From NCBI GenBank assembly GCA_038030265.1, contig CM075941.1, positions 39,804,164 to 39,868,163 of the forward strand: 64,000 nt of DNA, written 5' to 3'. The notes beneath the pieces were generated by a model. The model saw only the letters and a list, made by a program, of their open reading frames with translations. It had not been told where the DNA came from and did not search any database. Positions within the stretch are counted from its first letter, which is position 1, and every line of letters begins with the position of its first letter. Below are positions 32,646 to 44,745 of the stretch, piece by piece. Source of the stretch: Corythucha ciliata (taxonomy: Eukaryota > Arthropoda > Insecta > Hemiptera > Tingidae). The position numbers and the translations under genes were made by a program.

Positions 32646-33414
32646 TTCACCACATGTACTGCTCATACTAATATCTGAGATATAAGATCACAAAAAATTC
32701 CATTGCTTCAGCACCAAAATTACTGGGACTTTACTTCGAGCCTCAGTATTCCAAACAACAAGGCTTGAAATAAAATTCAGGGGGCCACGATCGACCCAAA
32801 ATTCATCAAGTTTACTTCTCATTTGTACAAAAAAAAAAATTGTAGAATTTAGCCATGATTGGTGCATGGTTGTAGTAAAGTTAAGAAAATGGGCTATCGA
32901 TCATTTTAAAGCTGAATTTCGCTATGGTCTGTCCACTTAGGGATGGACTCTCGCCTGCCCTTGAATTTAGTGGAATGAGCTTCCCCTTTACCCCTTCTCC
33001 TATAAACAACGCACCGGGAATAATACGTCGGGGAAGTTTCGACTCATAATAAACCTTATCACCTTATCATCAACCCCTAGGACAGTTTGACATTATTGAT
33101 ACAAATCCCACGTTTTAAGGCAGTTCAGTGTTTTTCACATATTTTTTAAGTTTCTCTACGTAATAGCTAGGGCCGTATTCATAGTCCTCGCTCAAATAGA
33201 GGAAATGCTCAACTCAAATAGAGTGGAGGGCGTCCTCAAGGAAATGCTTATTCAGAAAGTCCATTCCATAGACAGAGTGGAGCGTTCACTCCACTAGTTC
33301 CACTAGTTTTGAGTTGAGCATTTCCTCTAATAACGAACGGGTCTTTGGTCCCCGTGAACGCCTCTTTTATCACATGTCATGTAGATGACGTAATCGCGAG
33401 TAGAGTATTGCGGG
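32646..33414. other. Spacer with a hairpin at 33193-33331
   Basis: AGAGGAAATGCTCAACTCAAA at about 33197 is opposed by TTTTGAGTTGAGCATTTCCTC at about 33307. The block begins AGGGCCGTATTCATAGTC (33169), a known style of DNA-transposon end. No coding content. Confidence 0.45.
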
Positions 33415-35067
33415 GAGTTTGAGGGGGTTCCACCAGAAAATATTTGGACCTTCGACGAGACGAACCTGACGGACGACCCTGGTCGTAAAAAAGTGATTGC
33501 CAGGCGAGGATCAAAATACGTCGAGAACATGCGTAACACCTCTAAAACTGGGGTTTCCTTGATGTTTGCCGGGAGTGCGAGTGGGGAAATGTTACCACCG
33601 TACGTTGTGTACAAATCCACCAATTTGTGGTCTACTTGGAGGGAAAATGGACCAGCTGGTGCCCGTCCACCACCAACTGCAAAAAAAGCGGATGGTTCGA
33701 CATGGCGACGTTTCAAGAGTGGTGTGAGACCATCCTGGTTCCCCGACTTAAAAGGTTAGATGGCAAGAAAGTTGTCATTTGCGACAATGTGTCCTTGCAC
33801 ATGTCAGTCACAGTGCTCCAGCTTTGTGAAGCGAACAACATCGCGTTTGTGTGCTTGCCTCCGAATTCGACCCATTTAACCCAACCGTTGGATGTGAGTG
33901 TATTTCGTGGATTGAAGGGACACTGGAGGCAGATCCTGAGTGAGTGGAAAGAAGATAGAAGCAATCAGAACTTCCGGAAGGACCACTTTCCACTCCTCCT
34001 AAAACAGCTCATGGATCGGATCGCTGAATCATCAAAACAAAACTTGATCTCCGGATTCAGGGCGTGTGGGATTGTTCCCTGTGATGTCAATAAGCTACTG
34101 AAAAGAATTCCAGGATGTTCAACTGAGGCTGATTCTCCTAAAATTCCAGACGCCTTCGTCCAACACCTCGAGAACAGAAGAAAGGAGTGGACCAAAGGAA
34201 AGCTCACTGGGAAAAGGAAGAAAGTGGATGTAGCTCCCGGAAAAAGCATCTCGAGTGCTGATGTGGCTGGACTCTGCTCTCTTCCACCAGCACAGAAGCC
34301 GAATGAACGCAAAGGTAGAGAACCGTCTGAAGACAGTAAACAAGAGGACCAGCTATAGTCGGATCGGTGAAAGAATGTGCATGAAATTACCCTCTCTCTT
34401 TTCCCTAAACCCACATGACTTACCGCTACCACGCCATCACCTGAGAGGAGCCTCTCCTATTTTATCGGTAAAACTCTCGGTTATTGGTTGCAGTTGTTTG
34501 ATAAAAGTGGAGAAGTAGAGAACCACGTTAAGAGAGGGAAAAATCGGGCTTATGGCCTCCCACCACTCATGGACATTCTTTCGCTGATCCGAGTATAGTC
34601 AACCTTCCTTCTCCTCCTGCAGCTAAGAAGCGGAACCGAAAACTAACTTATGAGTCGAGTGATGAAGATGAGGATGTGGACGCTGCGTCGCTAATATATG
34701 ATTCATCGAGTGATGGAGACCTCGACGCATTTATGCAGGCCCACCTGCGAGACATGGATGATGAGGAAGAAGGGGTTTGTTTGGACGGAGACGCTCTCAA
34801 TCTGCAACCTTTGGTAAAACAGAGTGGGGCGTTCTGTGCTGTATCCTACGACGGGAACATTTACCCAGGAAAAATTATTTCATTTGATGGCGAGGGCGCA
34901 AAAGTTAGCACGATGATAAAGAGCATAAAATCATGGAAATGGCCAGAAAGAGAGGATGTCCTTGATTATAAGTGGAGTCATGTAAAAGGCAGTATAAATC
35001 CCCCCATCCAAATTGGCAAAAGGGGTTTTTTCAGAATCCCAGAACTGGATCCCCTCTTCCCTAATTG
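33415..35067 (+). pseudogene. pogo/Tigger-like transposase (DDE_1), split by a MITE
   Basis: The catalytic domain starts near 33420: WTFDETNLTDDPG (first Asp), TSKTGVSLMFAGSASGE, then a frame shift near 33620. It continues with GWFDMATFQEWCETILVPRL, KVVICDNVSLHMS (second Asp) and LPPNSTHLTQPLDVSVFRGL. A MITE (34352-34598) interrupts the C-terminal region. Beyond it the acidic segment ESSDEDEDVDAASL and the terminal module (CAVSYDGNIYPGKIISFDG, WKWPEREDVLDYKW) run to the stop at 35067. The N-terminal CENPB/HTH domain is missing. The enzyme would act on TA target sites; this copy is inactive. Confidence 0.8.
34352..34598. mobile_element. MITE inside the pogo-like gene
   Basis: The ends are inverted: CTATAGTCGGATCGGTGAAA on the left, and read inward from the right CTATACTCGGATCAGCGAAA. 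Both are followed by GAATGT. Length is 247 bases with no coding capacity. The flanks rejoin parts of one transposase. The TA at each end would be the target duplication of a mariner/pogo-type insertion. Confidence 0.75.
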
Positions 35068-35861
35068 ATTTTTGTTAAGAAAGGCCTTCAGCCTCATTTC
35101 CCACAAATTTCGTTTTCGATGTGAATTTATCTCATTTCTCTGGTCATTTTTTAGTCACCTTTGTGATCTTTTTCTTTTTACAGTGACTCGCAAAAGTATT
35201 CGTAAATTGTTGTCATTTTTTAAAGTTCCCCTCCAAAATAAGATTTCATTAATATCAGTTTCCCTTTTTTTATCCAAGTGATAATTAAAGGAGTATAGAA
35301 CAAATACCAATCGATACAACCAAAGAAAACGTTAAGGCCATGGAATCAATCCAAGAAAATTTTAGAATATACGAAAATGAAAGCAGCAAAAGTATTCGTA
35401 ATTTTAATTCGTACAAATAAATTAGGGGAACTAGTACTTCGTCGCATATCCTTTTCTCGCCAAGACTTCCTTTAGGCGATCAGGCATCGATTTGACCAAT
35501 TTTGACGTACGATCGGACGTAATTTTATCCCATTCTGTGGAAAGTACCTGCCTCAAATGGTTGACATTTCGAACCTCATGTTCCCGTACTCTTGCCTCCA
35601 AGAAAGCCCATAAATTTTCGATAGGGTTCAAGTCCGGGGATTGTGGAGGTGTCTGAAGAACCTTTGGGCAATTATAGAGAATAAGCCATTCGCGTGTTAG
35701 GTACGCTGTATGCTTCGGGTCGTTGTCCTGGTAAAACTTGAACGTGTTCTCAATGCCCAATACTCTAGCACTTTAAAATCGTAATTGGCCATGTTGTCGT
35801 GGAGTTATTCAGACTTCAGGTGGTATAGTTGTTGTCTCTCCACATTAATTGTTTTTATTCT

Positions 35862-35906
35862 TGTCAAATCGATTTTCGGCCTGTCTAGGCCATCATCAGG
35901 ACCCTA
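35862..35906 (-). ncRNA. Second hammerhead motif, inverted copy
   Basis: Reverse complement of the motif at 39076-39120, with the same CTGATGA, GGCCTAGACAGGCC and GAAA core. Here it sits at a junction between the 3' and 5' ends of two copies, as expected for the processing site of a tandem transcript. Confidence 0.6.
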
Positions 35907-36307
35907 ATTAACACATCATCTTTAGTACAAACGCAACCCTCTTTGAATAAATACATTTAAAATTGAAACCTAATTATCACAGATTAAACCTAAGATTGAA
36001 CTAGATTGAAACCTAATTATCACAGATAGGATCAAATTTTGCACTACTTACATTATTAAAATAAGCTTTCGTGTGTCTTCCACACTCGTTGACTTCCTTT
36101 ACTATTTTAAATAGGGAAAGATTTATTTTTATTTCGACAGCTGGGAATGAGAGGGAGAACCATTAATTAATGTGGAGTTAATTAATTGTGGGAAATTAAT
36201 TAACTGTGGGGGAAATTAATTAATTGTGGGAATTAATTAATTGTGAAACAATTAATGTGGAGAGACAACAACTATACCACCTGAAGTCTGAATAACTCCA
36301 CGACAAC

Positions 36308-38874
36308 ATGGCCAATTACGATTTTAATGATGACAACGCTCGTCGAGCAAACGGCCTCCATTCGGAAAAAGCATTATCGAATTTCTTTGAAATCAAACAA
36401 CCCTCTATCAGAATTATTAAATCTTGTAGTCTGAGTACGTTAAAGTATAAGTATTACGATATGAAATTTAAATTCGGGTCAATTAATTATGACATTGCAT
36501 TCAATACTCGCTGTCTCAAAAGTCAAATGTCTCCTGACTACTTAGTTCGTCAACAATGGTATAGAAAAATGTCAGTAAATGAGAGAATGAAACAGAAAAT
36601 TTGGAAAGGAATAGTAAAAGAAGAATTATCTAAATTATATAAGATTCGGGATGCGTTGAGTTTTTATTTATTCGTGGCTTGGAACAGGTTGGTCAAAGTT
36701 CTTAGACAGGATGAGTGGGAAAATTTTGATTATGAAACAAGAGAGGCACTAAGGAAAAAACTGGGTCTAAAGAGAGAGAGAATAGAGAAAAAGTGGGATA
36801 AATTGAAATTATCGAGTGGTAATAATATGATTGGTGAACGAAACAACGAAGTTGGAAGGCATCATGGCAGCGGCAATTTTCCTCGGACGATTCTTTTAAC
36901 ACCGACTGTGTTCACGGAGGAGGAGATGGGACTAATGAACAAAGGACAGAAATATGCGCCACCTCAGGCCCCAACCCGGGACGATATGCTGAACCTAATA
37001 GCTTCCGTCGACGCGAACGTAAAAGAAAAAGAAGTGAAGGAGGAATGTACGGTATATCTCAGGAACCGCATACGCAGTGAACAGTTAAAGGAGAACTCCA
37101 GAAAAGAGAAGAAAACCGTGAAAAGAGTGAAAGAAAAACTTACAACGAATAATCTCCTGCTGTTAAAATAAGATAAAGGACAAGCAACTGTTGTAGTAGA
37201 TCGCACTCAATATCACCGACACAGTGAGAAGTTCCTAGATGACAACAATTTCACCAAGATCGAAGGCGACCCTACATCTAAATGCCAAAAAGAAATTATT
37301 ACTGCCCTGAATAACTCAAAATATTTGTTTACCGATCTCGATATCAAAACGCGCCGGTTCATTCACAAAAACCCTCAAGCCCCTCGACTTTACTGTCTTC
37401 CAAAGATACATAAGAGCCGAAAACAGACTTTCGAGCAATTCGACCAATCGTGTCCTACACTTCTGCCCCATCGGAGCTGGTTAGCCGAAAAATCAAGAGG
37501 GTCTTCGAGGACATAGCGGACTTCGATACTCCGTATTCTTTGAAAAATAGCTTCGACCTCATTGAAAAATTTAAAAATGTTGAATTATCGGAGAAGTCAG
37601 TGTTGTGTTCATTCCAGGTTGTTAATCTATTTACCTCGATTCCCCCCAGAAGAGTACTGAAGCAGATGGATGAACTACTGTTAAAAAGCTCGAGTAAAAA
37701 CAAAATGGCGAGTCAAGAATTGATCGACCTCTTTAGAATATGTTTGAACCAAAGCTATCTAAGGTTCAATAATCAATTCTACAGACAAAGCAAGGGACTT
37801 GCCATGGGCTCACCAATATCTCCTTTGTGTGCGGAGATTTTCATGGCGGCGTTTGAGAAGAGGTTCGTCATGTCGTCGAGAAACCCGTTTAAAGACAAAA
37901 TAGCTTACTGGGGAAGATACGTTGACGACACGATCGTGATATGGGAGGGAACCTCAGAAGAGCTCAACTCGTTCCTTGAGTACTTGAAGAAATGTGTTCA
38001 TTACATTGATTTCACGTTAGAGGTCGAGGAGAGCGGAGTCCTCAACTTTCTTGATTTAAAACTAAAACGGTGAGGTAATTCTATCTCGTATGGAATTTAC
38101 AGAAAGCCTTCCGCGACTGACATCATCATTCCAGCGGATTCTCATCACCTCCCTAAGTATAAAGTCGCAGCTTTACATAGCCTCGTCCACAGATTGCTGG
38201 CCGTCCCAATGGATAGAAAAGAATACACGGCGGAGCTCCGCACAATTGAAGAAATCGCGGAAGCCAATGGCTATACGAGGGATATTGTGAGGCGACTTAT
38301 TGTCAAGAAAAGGAAGCTCATGCTTAGACGAGAGATTTACCCAGCTCCTGCAAAGGAAACCCCGCTGAATGGCCGACTTTCAATTCCCTACATCGGAGGT
38401 GCCACCCAGGGAGTTCAAAAAATACTGCGGAAGTATGGTTATGATGCAGCATGCAGTAGCGCAGCGTCGTTGAGGTCTCTGCTCTCCAGACCAAAGGATG
38501 CGGTCGACGTGAGGGAGAAGAGCGGGGTATATCGACTGACTTGCGGAAGCTGTGAGACGGCAACATATTGCGGCAAAACGGAACGGGCGTTCAAAACGCG
38601 CTGGAAGGAGCATTTGGGGAGTGGTCATTCAAAATTCAAGGACCATGTTTCTGCTTGTGGGGGAAATGTCCGACATGTGGCAGAGGTCATACAGACCACT
38701 CATAAAAAGGGCCAATTTGTAAGTGCGTTAGAGGCTCTCCATATAAAAATGGAATTGTGCAGAGACGGGATAGCGTGTCTCAATGAAAGACAGGAGGGGA
38801 GCTCGTCACCACTAATCTCTCTTCTCCCTCTCATTCCCAGCTGTCGAAATAAAAATAAATCTTTCCCTATTTAA
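36308..38874 (+). pseudogene. Penelope-like reverse transcriptase with GIY-YIG endonuclease, degraded
   Basis: The N-terminal region (36308-37171) is helical and basic. An in-frame TAA at 37169 is followed in the same frame by DKGQATVVVDRTQYH and RLYCLPKIHKSRK. A frameshift occurs near 37445, then RT core NLFTSIPPRRVLKQMDELL, GLAMGSPISPLCAEIFMA and YWGRYVDDTIVIWEG. A TGA lies at 38071. In the same frame the linker and the GIY-YIG domain follow (SGVYRLTCGSCETATYCGKT and RAFKTRWKEHLGSGHSKF). The residue aligning with the first catalytic Asp of RT (before NLFTSIP) is not Asp (SFQVVNLF). Two stops, one shift and this loss make it inactive. Confidence 0.8.
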
Positions 38875-39075
38875 AATAGTAAAGGAAGTCAACGAGTGTG
38901 GAAGACACACGAAAGCTTATTTTAATAATGTAAGTAGTGCAAAATTTGATCCTATCTGTGATAATTAGGTTTCAATCTAGTTCAATCTTAGGTTTAATCT
39001 GTGATAATTAGGTTTCAATTTTAAATGTATTCATTCAAAGAGGGTTGCGTTTGTACTAAAGATGATGTGTTAATT

Positions 39076-39120
39076 AGGGTCCTGATGATGGCCTAGACAG
39101 GCCGAAAATCGATTTGACAA
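39076..39120 (+). ncRNA. Hammerhead ribozyme motif in Penelope pseudo-LTR
   Basis: CTGATGA (39082-39088), stem II GGCCT-AGAC-AGGCC (39090-39103), GAAA (39104-39107), a short ATCGAT stem III, and a stem I closed by GGGTC and GAC. Penelope elements are known to carry minimal hammerhead ribozymes at this place. One base (T39089) is bulged beside stem II, so activity is uncertain. Confidence 0.6.
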
Positions 39121-40196
39121 GAATAAAAACAATTAATGTGGAGAGACAACAACTATACCACCTGAACTCTAGCACTTTATTAATATTATCAGTTTTTAAG
39201 CCATAATACTTGATAAATGTTATATTTTTATTACTCTAATATAAATAGAAATTTTATATTTATATTACTCTAGCACTTTCTTTCAAATTCACCTTCAAAA
39301 TGTCAATGTACTTGAATTTGTCCATTATTCCGTCGATGAAAACCAGTTTTCCCACACCAGCTGACGAAAAACACCCCCATACCATCACTGAGCCGCCGCC
39401 GTGTTTCACAGTCCCGACTGTATTCTTCGGTTCCAGCTCTGTGTTCGGTTTTCTCCATACGCGAACCAAACCATCCGACCCCTTCACGTTGAATTTTGAC
39501 TCATCGCAGAAAACAACGTCCTTCCAGAAGTCAGGGTCCTTCTTCAAGAAGTCTTTAGGAAATTCTATTCTTTTCTTTCTGTTCACGGGACTAATGAATG
39601 GTTTTTTCTCGCCCTTCTGCTATTGAACCCATTCTTCTTGATACATCGCCTGATGGTGTCGGCACTAACCTTCTTCCCTGTCGTATTTTGGAGCTCCACA
39701 GCGATGCTTACGGCACTACTGCGAGGATCAGCCTTAATTTTCCTTAAAAATTTTCGCTCGTCACGAGAGTCTAGCAGACTGGGTCTTCCGGTTTTTGGCG
39801 CATCCTCCAAAGTATCTGAATTCTTAAATCGCTTGATGAAGTACTGAGCGGTGGAAATCGGTACGCCACACTGCTCACTAATTTCCCTCAGCGTATGCCC
39901 TTTTTCCCGTAAAAGTACAATTCGAAGACGCTTCTCTATGGATGTATTTTTTTTACGTCCCATTTTCTTAAAACTTTATTTTTAAGCTAAGCTCATGGAG
40001 CAAGAGTGGAGGCTAGATATCGCCCGGAAAATTGAAGCTGAAGCATCCATTTTATAAGGGCGTGTGACGGCTCTTGCAGTTACGAAAACTTTTGCTTGCT
40101 ACATTTATCCAAAAATGAAATGTAATACTTGGTACTCTATTGGTCTCAAGTTCCTAACTGATAATTTGGCCCCAGTATAGTCCCAGACCACCATTC

Positions 40197-40696
40197 NNNN
40201 NNNNNNNNNNNNNNNNNNNNNNNNNNNNNNNNNNNNNNNNNNNNNNNNNNNNNNNNNNNNNNNNNNNNNNNNNNNNNNNNNNNNNNNNNNNNNNNNNNNN
40301 NNNNNNNNNNNNNNNNNNNNNNNNNNNNNNNNNNNNNNNNNNNNNNNNNNNNNNNNNNNNNNNNNNNNNNNNNNNNNNNNNNNNNNNNNNNNNNNNNNNN
40401 NNNNNNNNNNNNNNNNNNNNNNNNNNNNNNNNNNNNNNNNNNNNNNNNNNNNNNNNNNNNNNNNNNNNNNNNNNNNNNNNNNNNNNNNNNNNNNNNNNNN
40501 NNNNNNNNNNNNNNNNNNNNNNNNNNNNNNNNNNNNNNNNNNNNNNNNNNNNNNNNNNNNNNNNNNNNNNNNNNNNNNNNNNNNNNNNNNNNNNNNNNNN
40601 NNNNNNNNNNNNNNNNNNNNNNNNNNNNNNNNNNNNNNNNNNNNNNNNNNNNNNNNNNNNNNNNNNNNNNNNNNNNNNNNNNNNNNNNNNNNNNNN
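40197..40696. other. Assembly gap (500 N)
   Basis: Undetermined bases of fixed length. Sequence on the two sides need not be contiguous. Confidence 0.99.
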
Positions 40697-40823
40697 CTCC
40701 TCCGCAAACACCCAGTTTTCGGAGCATCCCCCGACGCTTTAGGAAGTGATTTCGTCGTAGAGGTGAAATGCCCCTTTGAACCAGTTTTTGCAAGCTTGCT
40801 TGAAGGAAATTCTTCGAGCACAG
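40697..40823 (+). pseudogene. YqaJ-type nuclease fragment
   Basis: The frame starting at the gap edge reads HPVFGASPDALGSDFVVEVK then CPFEPVF. GASPDAL...EVKCP is the metal-binding core of YqaJ/lambda-exonuclease-like enzymes. It fuses downstream to DUF4806 sequence at about 40845, so only this fragment remains. Confidence 0.6.
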
Positions 40824-40845
40824 AGCCGAGCCATTTCGACCAGGC

Positions 40846-41330
40846 CACGGTTACAGATCTTGAAATCCACACTTTTTGATTCACTCGTTAGTATAATCTT
40901 TAATGAATGAATGAGCCATGCCTATTTGCCCATCACGGCACAATAATTCATTAATTGTTCATCAGGAAGCCTGGAGCGAAGGAAAGAAAAAGCGTCGCAA
41001 GCAACCCTGACATCCAATGTGGAATCGTCTGACTCGAGCGACGGGGTCATTACTTCCAGTCGAAGAAAAATTCAGAACAAGAAGTGGCTATCGTATGTTT
41101 CCGAAAATGACGGGGACGCCATTGAATGTAGCAGTAAGAAAACAAAATACTCCCTTCCTCCGCCGCCACAGCCAATTTTGTCGTCCATGTCCATTCTACA
41201 TCAGCCAGAAGGTAAATTTTAATCGAAGGTGCTATGATTACGATGGTACTGTTTTTACGCTCAGAGACGAATATCGTGCCGCCAACTTTGTCCACGCCTC
41301 AGCCAGAAGAACGAACCCCTTCGTGTAAGT
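40846..41330 (+). pseudogene. DUF4806 gene fragment (copy b)
   Basis: Matches copy a at 28243-28526 plus 29982-30194 without the MULE. It has the end of the first exon, the intron with AATGAATGA text, the exon after TTCATCAG, and the SLPPPPQPILSSMS exon. Homology to copy a stops at 41330, just after a donor TCGTGTAAGT. Bases 41093-41330 are repeated identically at 46527-46764. Confidence 0.7.
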
Positions 41331-41464
41331 ATGTGTGGCTTTCTGAGTCGAGATGATTCGATCTGCCACTACCCAAGGAAGTCTTTTATTTAAAAAAAAA
41401 ATTAATGATGTTAAATATCAGTCACAAATAATAATTGATAGAGGTGTTTATAAACATTTTTCTT

Positions 41465-44400
41465 TTATGGTATGGTATTTTGTACTTGCACGAAGTATGG
41501 TTTCAAAGCAGAAACATGGAAAATGCCTCGAATTTTGTTGTTGTCATCCGAATTTGATAATAAAAAAGAATTTCGGCCTAACACTTGTTTCACCCTGAAT
41601 GGTCCATCATATATTGGAAGTAATTTCGCCGCAATTTTATTCTTTTTATTACTTGTCCGGTCTTTAATGATCAGAACTAAGTCTCCTTGCCGTAATTTGT
41701 GGTGGAGCTTGTTGGTATTTAACTTTGATGTACGTCTGTCTTGTTTTGTTTTTATTCTCAAATATAGAATATGATCCAATTGTTCACGTGTTAATCTACG
41801 AACAGTATTGTTTGAATTCGGTAAAAGGTTGTCCCAAGGTCTTGGTGGAAGTTGATTGTGATAGGCTTCAAAAGGAGTGCATTCGATTGTGTTTTGGTAT
41901 GTGTTGTTTATGGTGTCTTGTATTTTTTTTAAAAGAGAAAACCACACATTATGTCGTTTGTTTAGCAATATTCTCAAATAGGAGTTGACCTCCCTATTGA
42001 CTCGTTCAGCCAAATTTGACTGTGGGCGATGGATTGCCGTTAATTTATGTTCCAAGTTATGTGTTGTGATGAAATCTGTCCACTTTTTGGAACGAAAACA
42101 TGGTCCATTATCTGTCAAAATTTGTTTTGGTCGACCATATTCTTTTATGAGTTTACCAATTTTGGATGCCGTTTCTGTGGCTGAAGTGGATCGTGACGCA
42201 TATAAAACAGTAAACTTCGAGAAATTGTCTACGCATGTTAGGATGTATTTGTATCCGCAAGTTGTTGTCGGTAAAGGACCAATATGATCAATTGAAACCG
42301 TATGCCACGTTTTGAAACAGCGTATTGACTCTTGGAAGTAGTCCAGTGACTTGGCTTTTTTTTTAATTTGACACGTATGGCAAAATTTCAGTACTTTTTT
42401 AATCTTGTCTTTAATTCTACGGCCACAAAATTTTTCTTCGAAAATTTTAAAACATTTTTTTGAACCACAGTGGTTATATTCTTCATGTATTGATGTTACC
42501 AGAGATTCGACTAGGGAATCAGGTAAAACTAATTTATATGTTTCGTTGGAATTGTTACCTTTATATATAAGGCCTTCGTGTATAGTAAAATTTGTATTTT
42601 TGGATTCTATTTTTTCTTTTAGATATTTGTCCAATTTTTGTTCACGTTCCAAATTTGAAAATATTTGTTTAAATAATTTAGAATTAATTGTCATAATAGA
42701 ATAGTTATACGGTTTATGAAGAGCATTAGGTTCGCTCTGTGGAGCTCGACTTAATATGTCTGCTACAGTGTTACAATGCCCTGGAATAAATTCAAACTTC
42801 AGGTTTAAAGATTGAAGGAACAACATCCATCTCCTCAATCGCGGTGTCGGATTTTTACAATTATTCAGAAATAGTATAGCCTGGTGATCGGTTCGCACAA
42901 TAACTTCGTAACCAGCTATGGTTTCATAAAATTTTTTGATAGCCATAATTACCGAAAGTAATTCCTTTTCTGTAACTGAATAGTTTCGTTCTGTTATTGA
43001 AAAAGTTTTGCTCATAAAACCCAGCGGCCTCTTATGTTCTTTTTCAATTTGGTATAAATATGCTCCCATAGCCATGTCAGAACTGTCGCACTCCAAGTAA
43101 AAAGGTAACGTATAACAAGGGTAATTTAAATTAATTTCTCTGCACATCTCAATTTTCAAATCGTTAAAAGCTTTCTTATGAATCTCTTCCCAAATCCAAC
43201 TTCGATTATTTTTCAATAAGTCAAATAAAGGTAGAGCTAATTGCGACAATTTCGACGTAAATCGTGAATAGAACCCTATGAGACCAAGAAATCCCTTTAA
43301 GTTTTTTGTATTTGAAGGTTCAGGAAAATTTTTAATAGTGTCAATTTTATCTTCATCCTTAAATATTCCTTTTTCAGAAATTACGTAGCCCAACATCTTC
43401 ATTCGCTTTTGAAAAAAATTACATTTGCTCAACTTCAAAGTAACATTAAAATCAGAGCACTTTTGGAAAAGAATTTCTAAATGATTTAAATGGGATTCCT
43501 CATCTCCCGATGCTATGGTCACATCATCAACATACGTCTTGAACATTTGTTTTTTTTGGGGATTGATGACTAGCGAAAGACCCTTTATTAATGCCGGAAG
43601 GCTGTTCTTTAACCCGAATGGGACTCTAGTAAAATGGTAAACGATACCTTCAAATTTGAAAGCCGTGTATGGTCGTGAGTTGGGATGTAAAGGTATCTGT
43701 AGGAAGCTAGACTGTAAATCAATGGCCGAAAATTGTGTACATCCATTAAGGTCTTTAAATATCTCTTCAATTTTTTTGGGGGAATCGTATTCTGGTATTG
43801 TTCTGGAGTTTAAAAACCGAGCATCCAAGCATGGTCGAACGGATTGATCTTTTTTGGGTATAAACAAAATTGGGTTTAAATATGGGCTATCTGAACGTTC
43901 TATTATGCCTTCCTTCAGCCATTTGTTTATTTCAATACGAGCTAGAGGTAATAATGTCGGTTTTATCGGATAACAAGGGCGCTTAAAAGGTGTACAATCG
44001 CTTACCAATATTTCATGTACATATTCTTTAATCAATCCTATCTCGTCACGAAATATATGAGAAAATTTCATTAAGATTTTGCTGAGTCTATCCACAATTT
44101 TGGGAGATAAGTTAGAATTGGATATAGAATTGATTTTATCTTTTACTTGCGATTCTACAAGTCTCAAAGGTCGTCTAATTTTGTTGTAATTACTATTTAT
44201 CAGTGAATCATGGTCGGATGGATCGTAGTTCATTGATTTGAGATGTAAAGATCTAGCAGTGTCCTGTGTTTGGATAGTAATTTCTGTCTCATCATATTCA
44301 AATTTGAGAATATTATTTTTGAAATCGAGGGAGGCGTGTAGGGAATTTAATGTGTCTACTCCAATAATTAACTCGTTGTTTAGATTGGGGATTAACACAA

Positions 44401-44745
44401 AAATGAGTGGTATAGGAATGTTTTCAAATATCACACGTACCAGAATTTGTTTGTTGACGACAATAGTTTTATGCGAGACAGCACCTGTAATCGTTGTTTT
44501 ACTCATTGGGAGAAATTCAAAAGGTATTTGATTTTCTACTTTTCTCTTAAAAAACTCATAATTCATTGCAGTTATTTGGCTACCAGAATCAATCAATGCT
44601 TTCACTGAGTTCTCGCCTAAATAAACGTCTACATAAGGACAATCTAAATCTTTAGTTTTATAGTGAAGTGTGTCATCGTCTGATAGTAAATCAGAGCAGA
44701 GCAAAGTAAAAACAGGTGTTTGTTGGTGAGTCTCGCAAGTAATTA
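41465..44745 (-). CDS. Ty3/gypsy pro-pol polyprotein (element C), reached by -1 frameshift
   Basis: Intact for over 1080 codons. Order: aspartic protease (VKALIDSGSQITAM), RT (FSAIDLQSSFLQIPLHP and FKTYVDDVTIASGD), RNase H (FYLECDSSDMAMGAYLYQ and TDHQAILFLNNC), integrase zinc domain (HEEYNHCGSKKCF and CHTCQIKKKA), DDE core (SIDHIGPLPTTTCGY, ILTDNGPCF, LAERVNREV) and a C-terminal beta module ending GIFHVSALKPYF. There is no ATG at its start. The frame is open from the slippery site at 44746-44752, so it should be made as a Gag-Pol fusion. All catalytic residues are present. Confidence 0.92.

Larger units (their letters stand above)
35775..39165 (+). mobile_element. Penelope-like element with inverted upstream partial copy
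   Basis: The target duplication ACTCTAGCACTTT lies at 35762-35774 and 39166-39178; a third copy at 39267-39279 closes an extra 88-base AT-rich filler. The main copy runs from about 36247 to 39165. Upstream, 35775-36165 is an inverted piece that, read on the minus strand, joins the 3' end of one copy through the pseudo-LTR directly to the 5' start of another. This arrangement is typical of Penelope elements. An AT-rich ATTAATTAA-type repeat (36165-36245) separates the two. Confidence 0.8.
35431..39963 (-). pseudogene. Tc1-like transposase (DD34E), interrupted and frameshifted
   Basis: Starts with ATG at 39963. The paired helix-turn-helix region (EKRLRIVLLREKGHTLREIS, GVPISTAQYFIKRF, KTGRPSLLDSRDE) runs to about 39590, where one base is missing or extra in an A run. 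The catalytic part follows with [13 protein letters not shown] (D) and [13 protein letters not shown] to 39267. After the Penelope insertion it resumes at 35763-35431 with KFYQDNDPKHTAYLT (D) and PDLNPIENLWAFLE (E). All three catalytic residues are kept. The final Tyr-rich tail ends GYATKY. Confidence 0.85.
35181..40102 (-). mobile_element. Tc1-like element carrying a nested Penelope element
   Basis: The left end is TA then CAGTGACTCGCAAAAGTATT at 35181, with a second direct copy GCAAAAGTATTCGTAA near 35387 (IR/DR arrangement). The right end near 40077-40102 holds a degenerate inverse (GTTACGAAAACTTTTGCTTGC). The transposase lies on the minus strand and is cut by a Penelope-like element at 35775-39165. 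Confidence 0.75.

Noticed and set aside
40105..40884. Long minus-strand frames across the second N gap
   Set aside because: Same artefact of undetermined bases.
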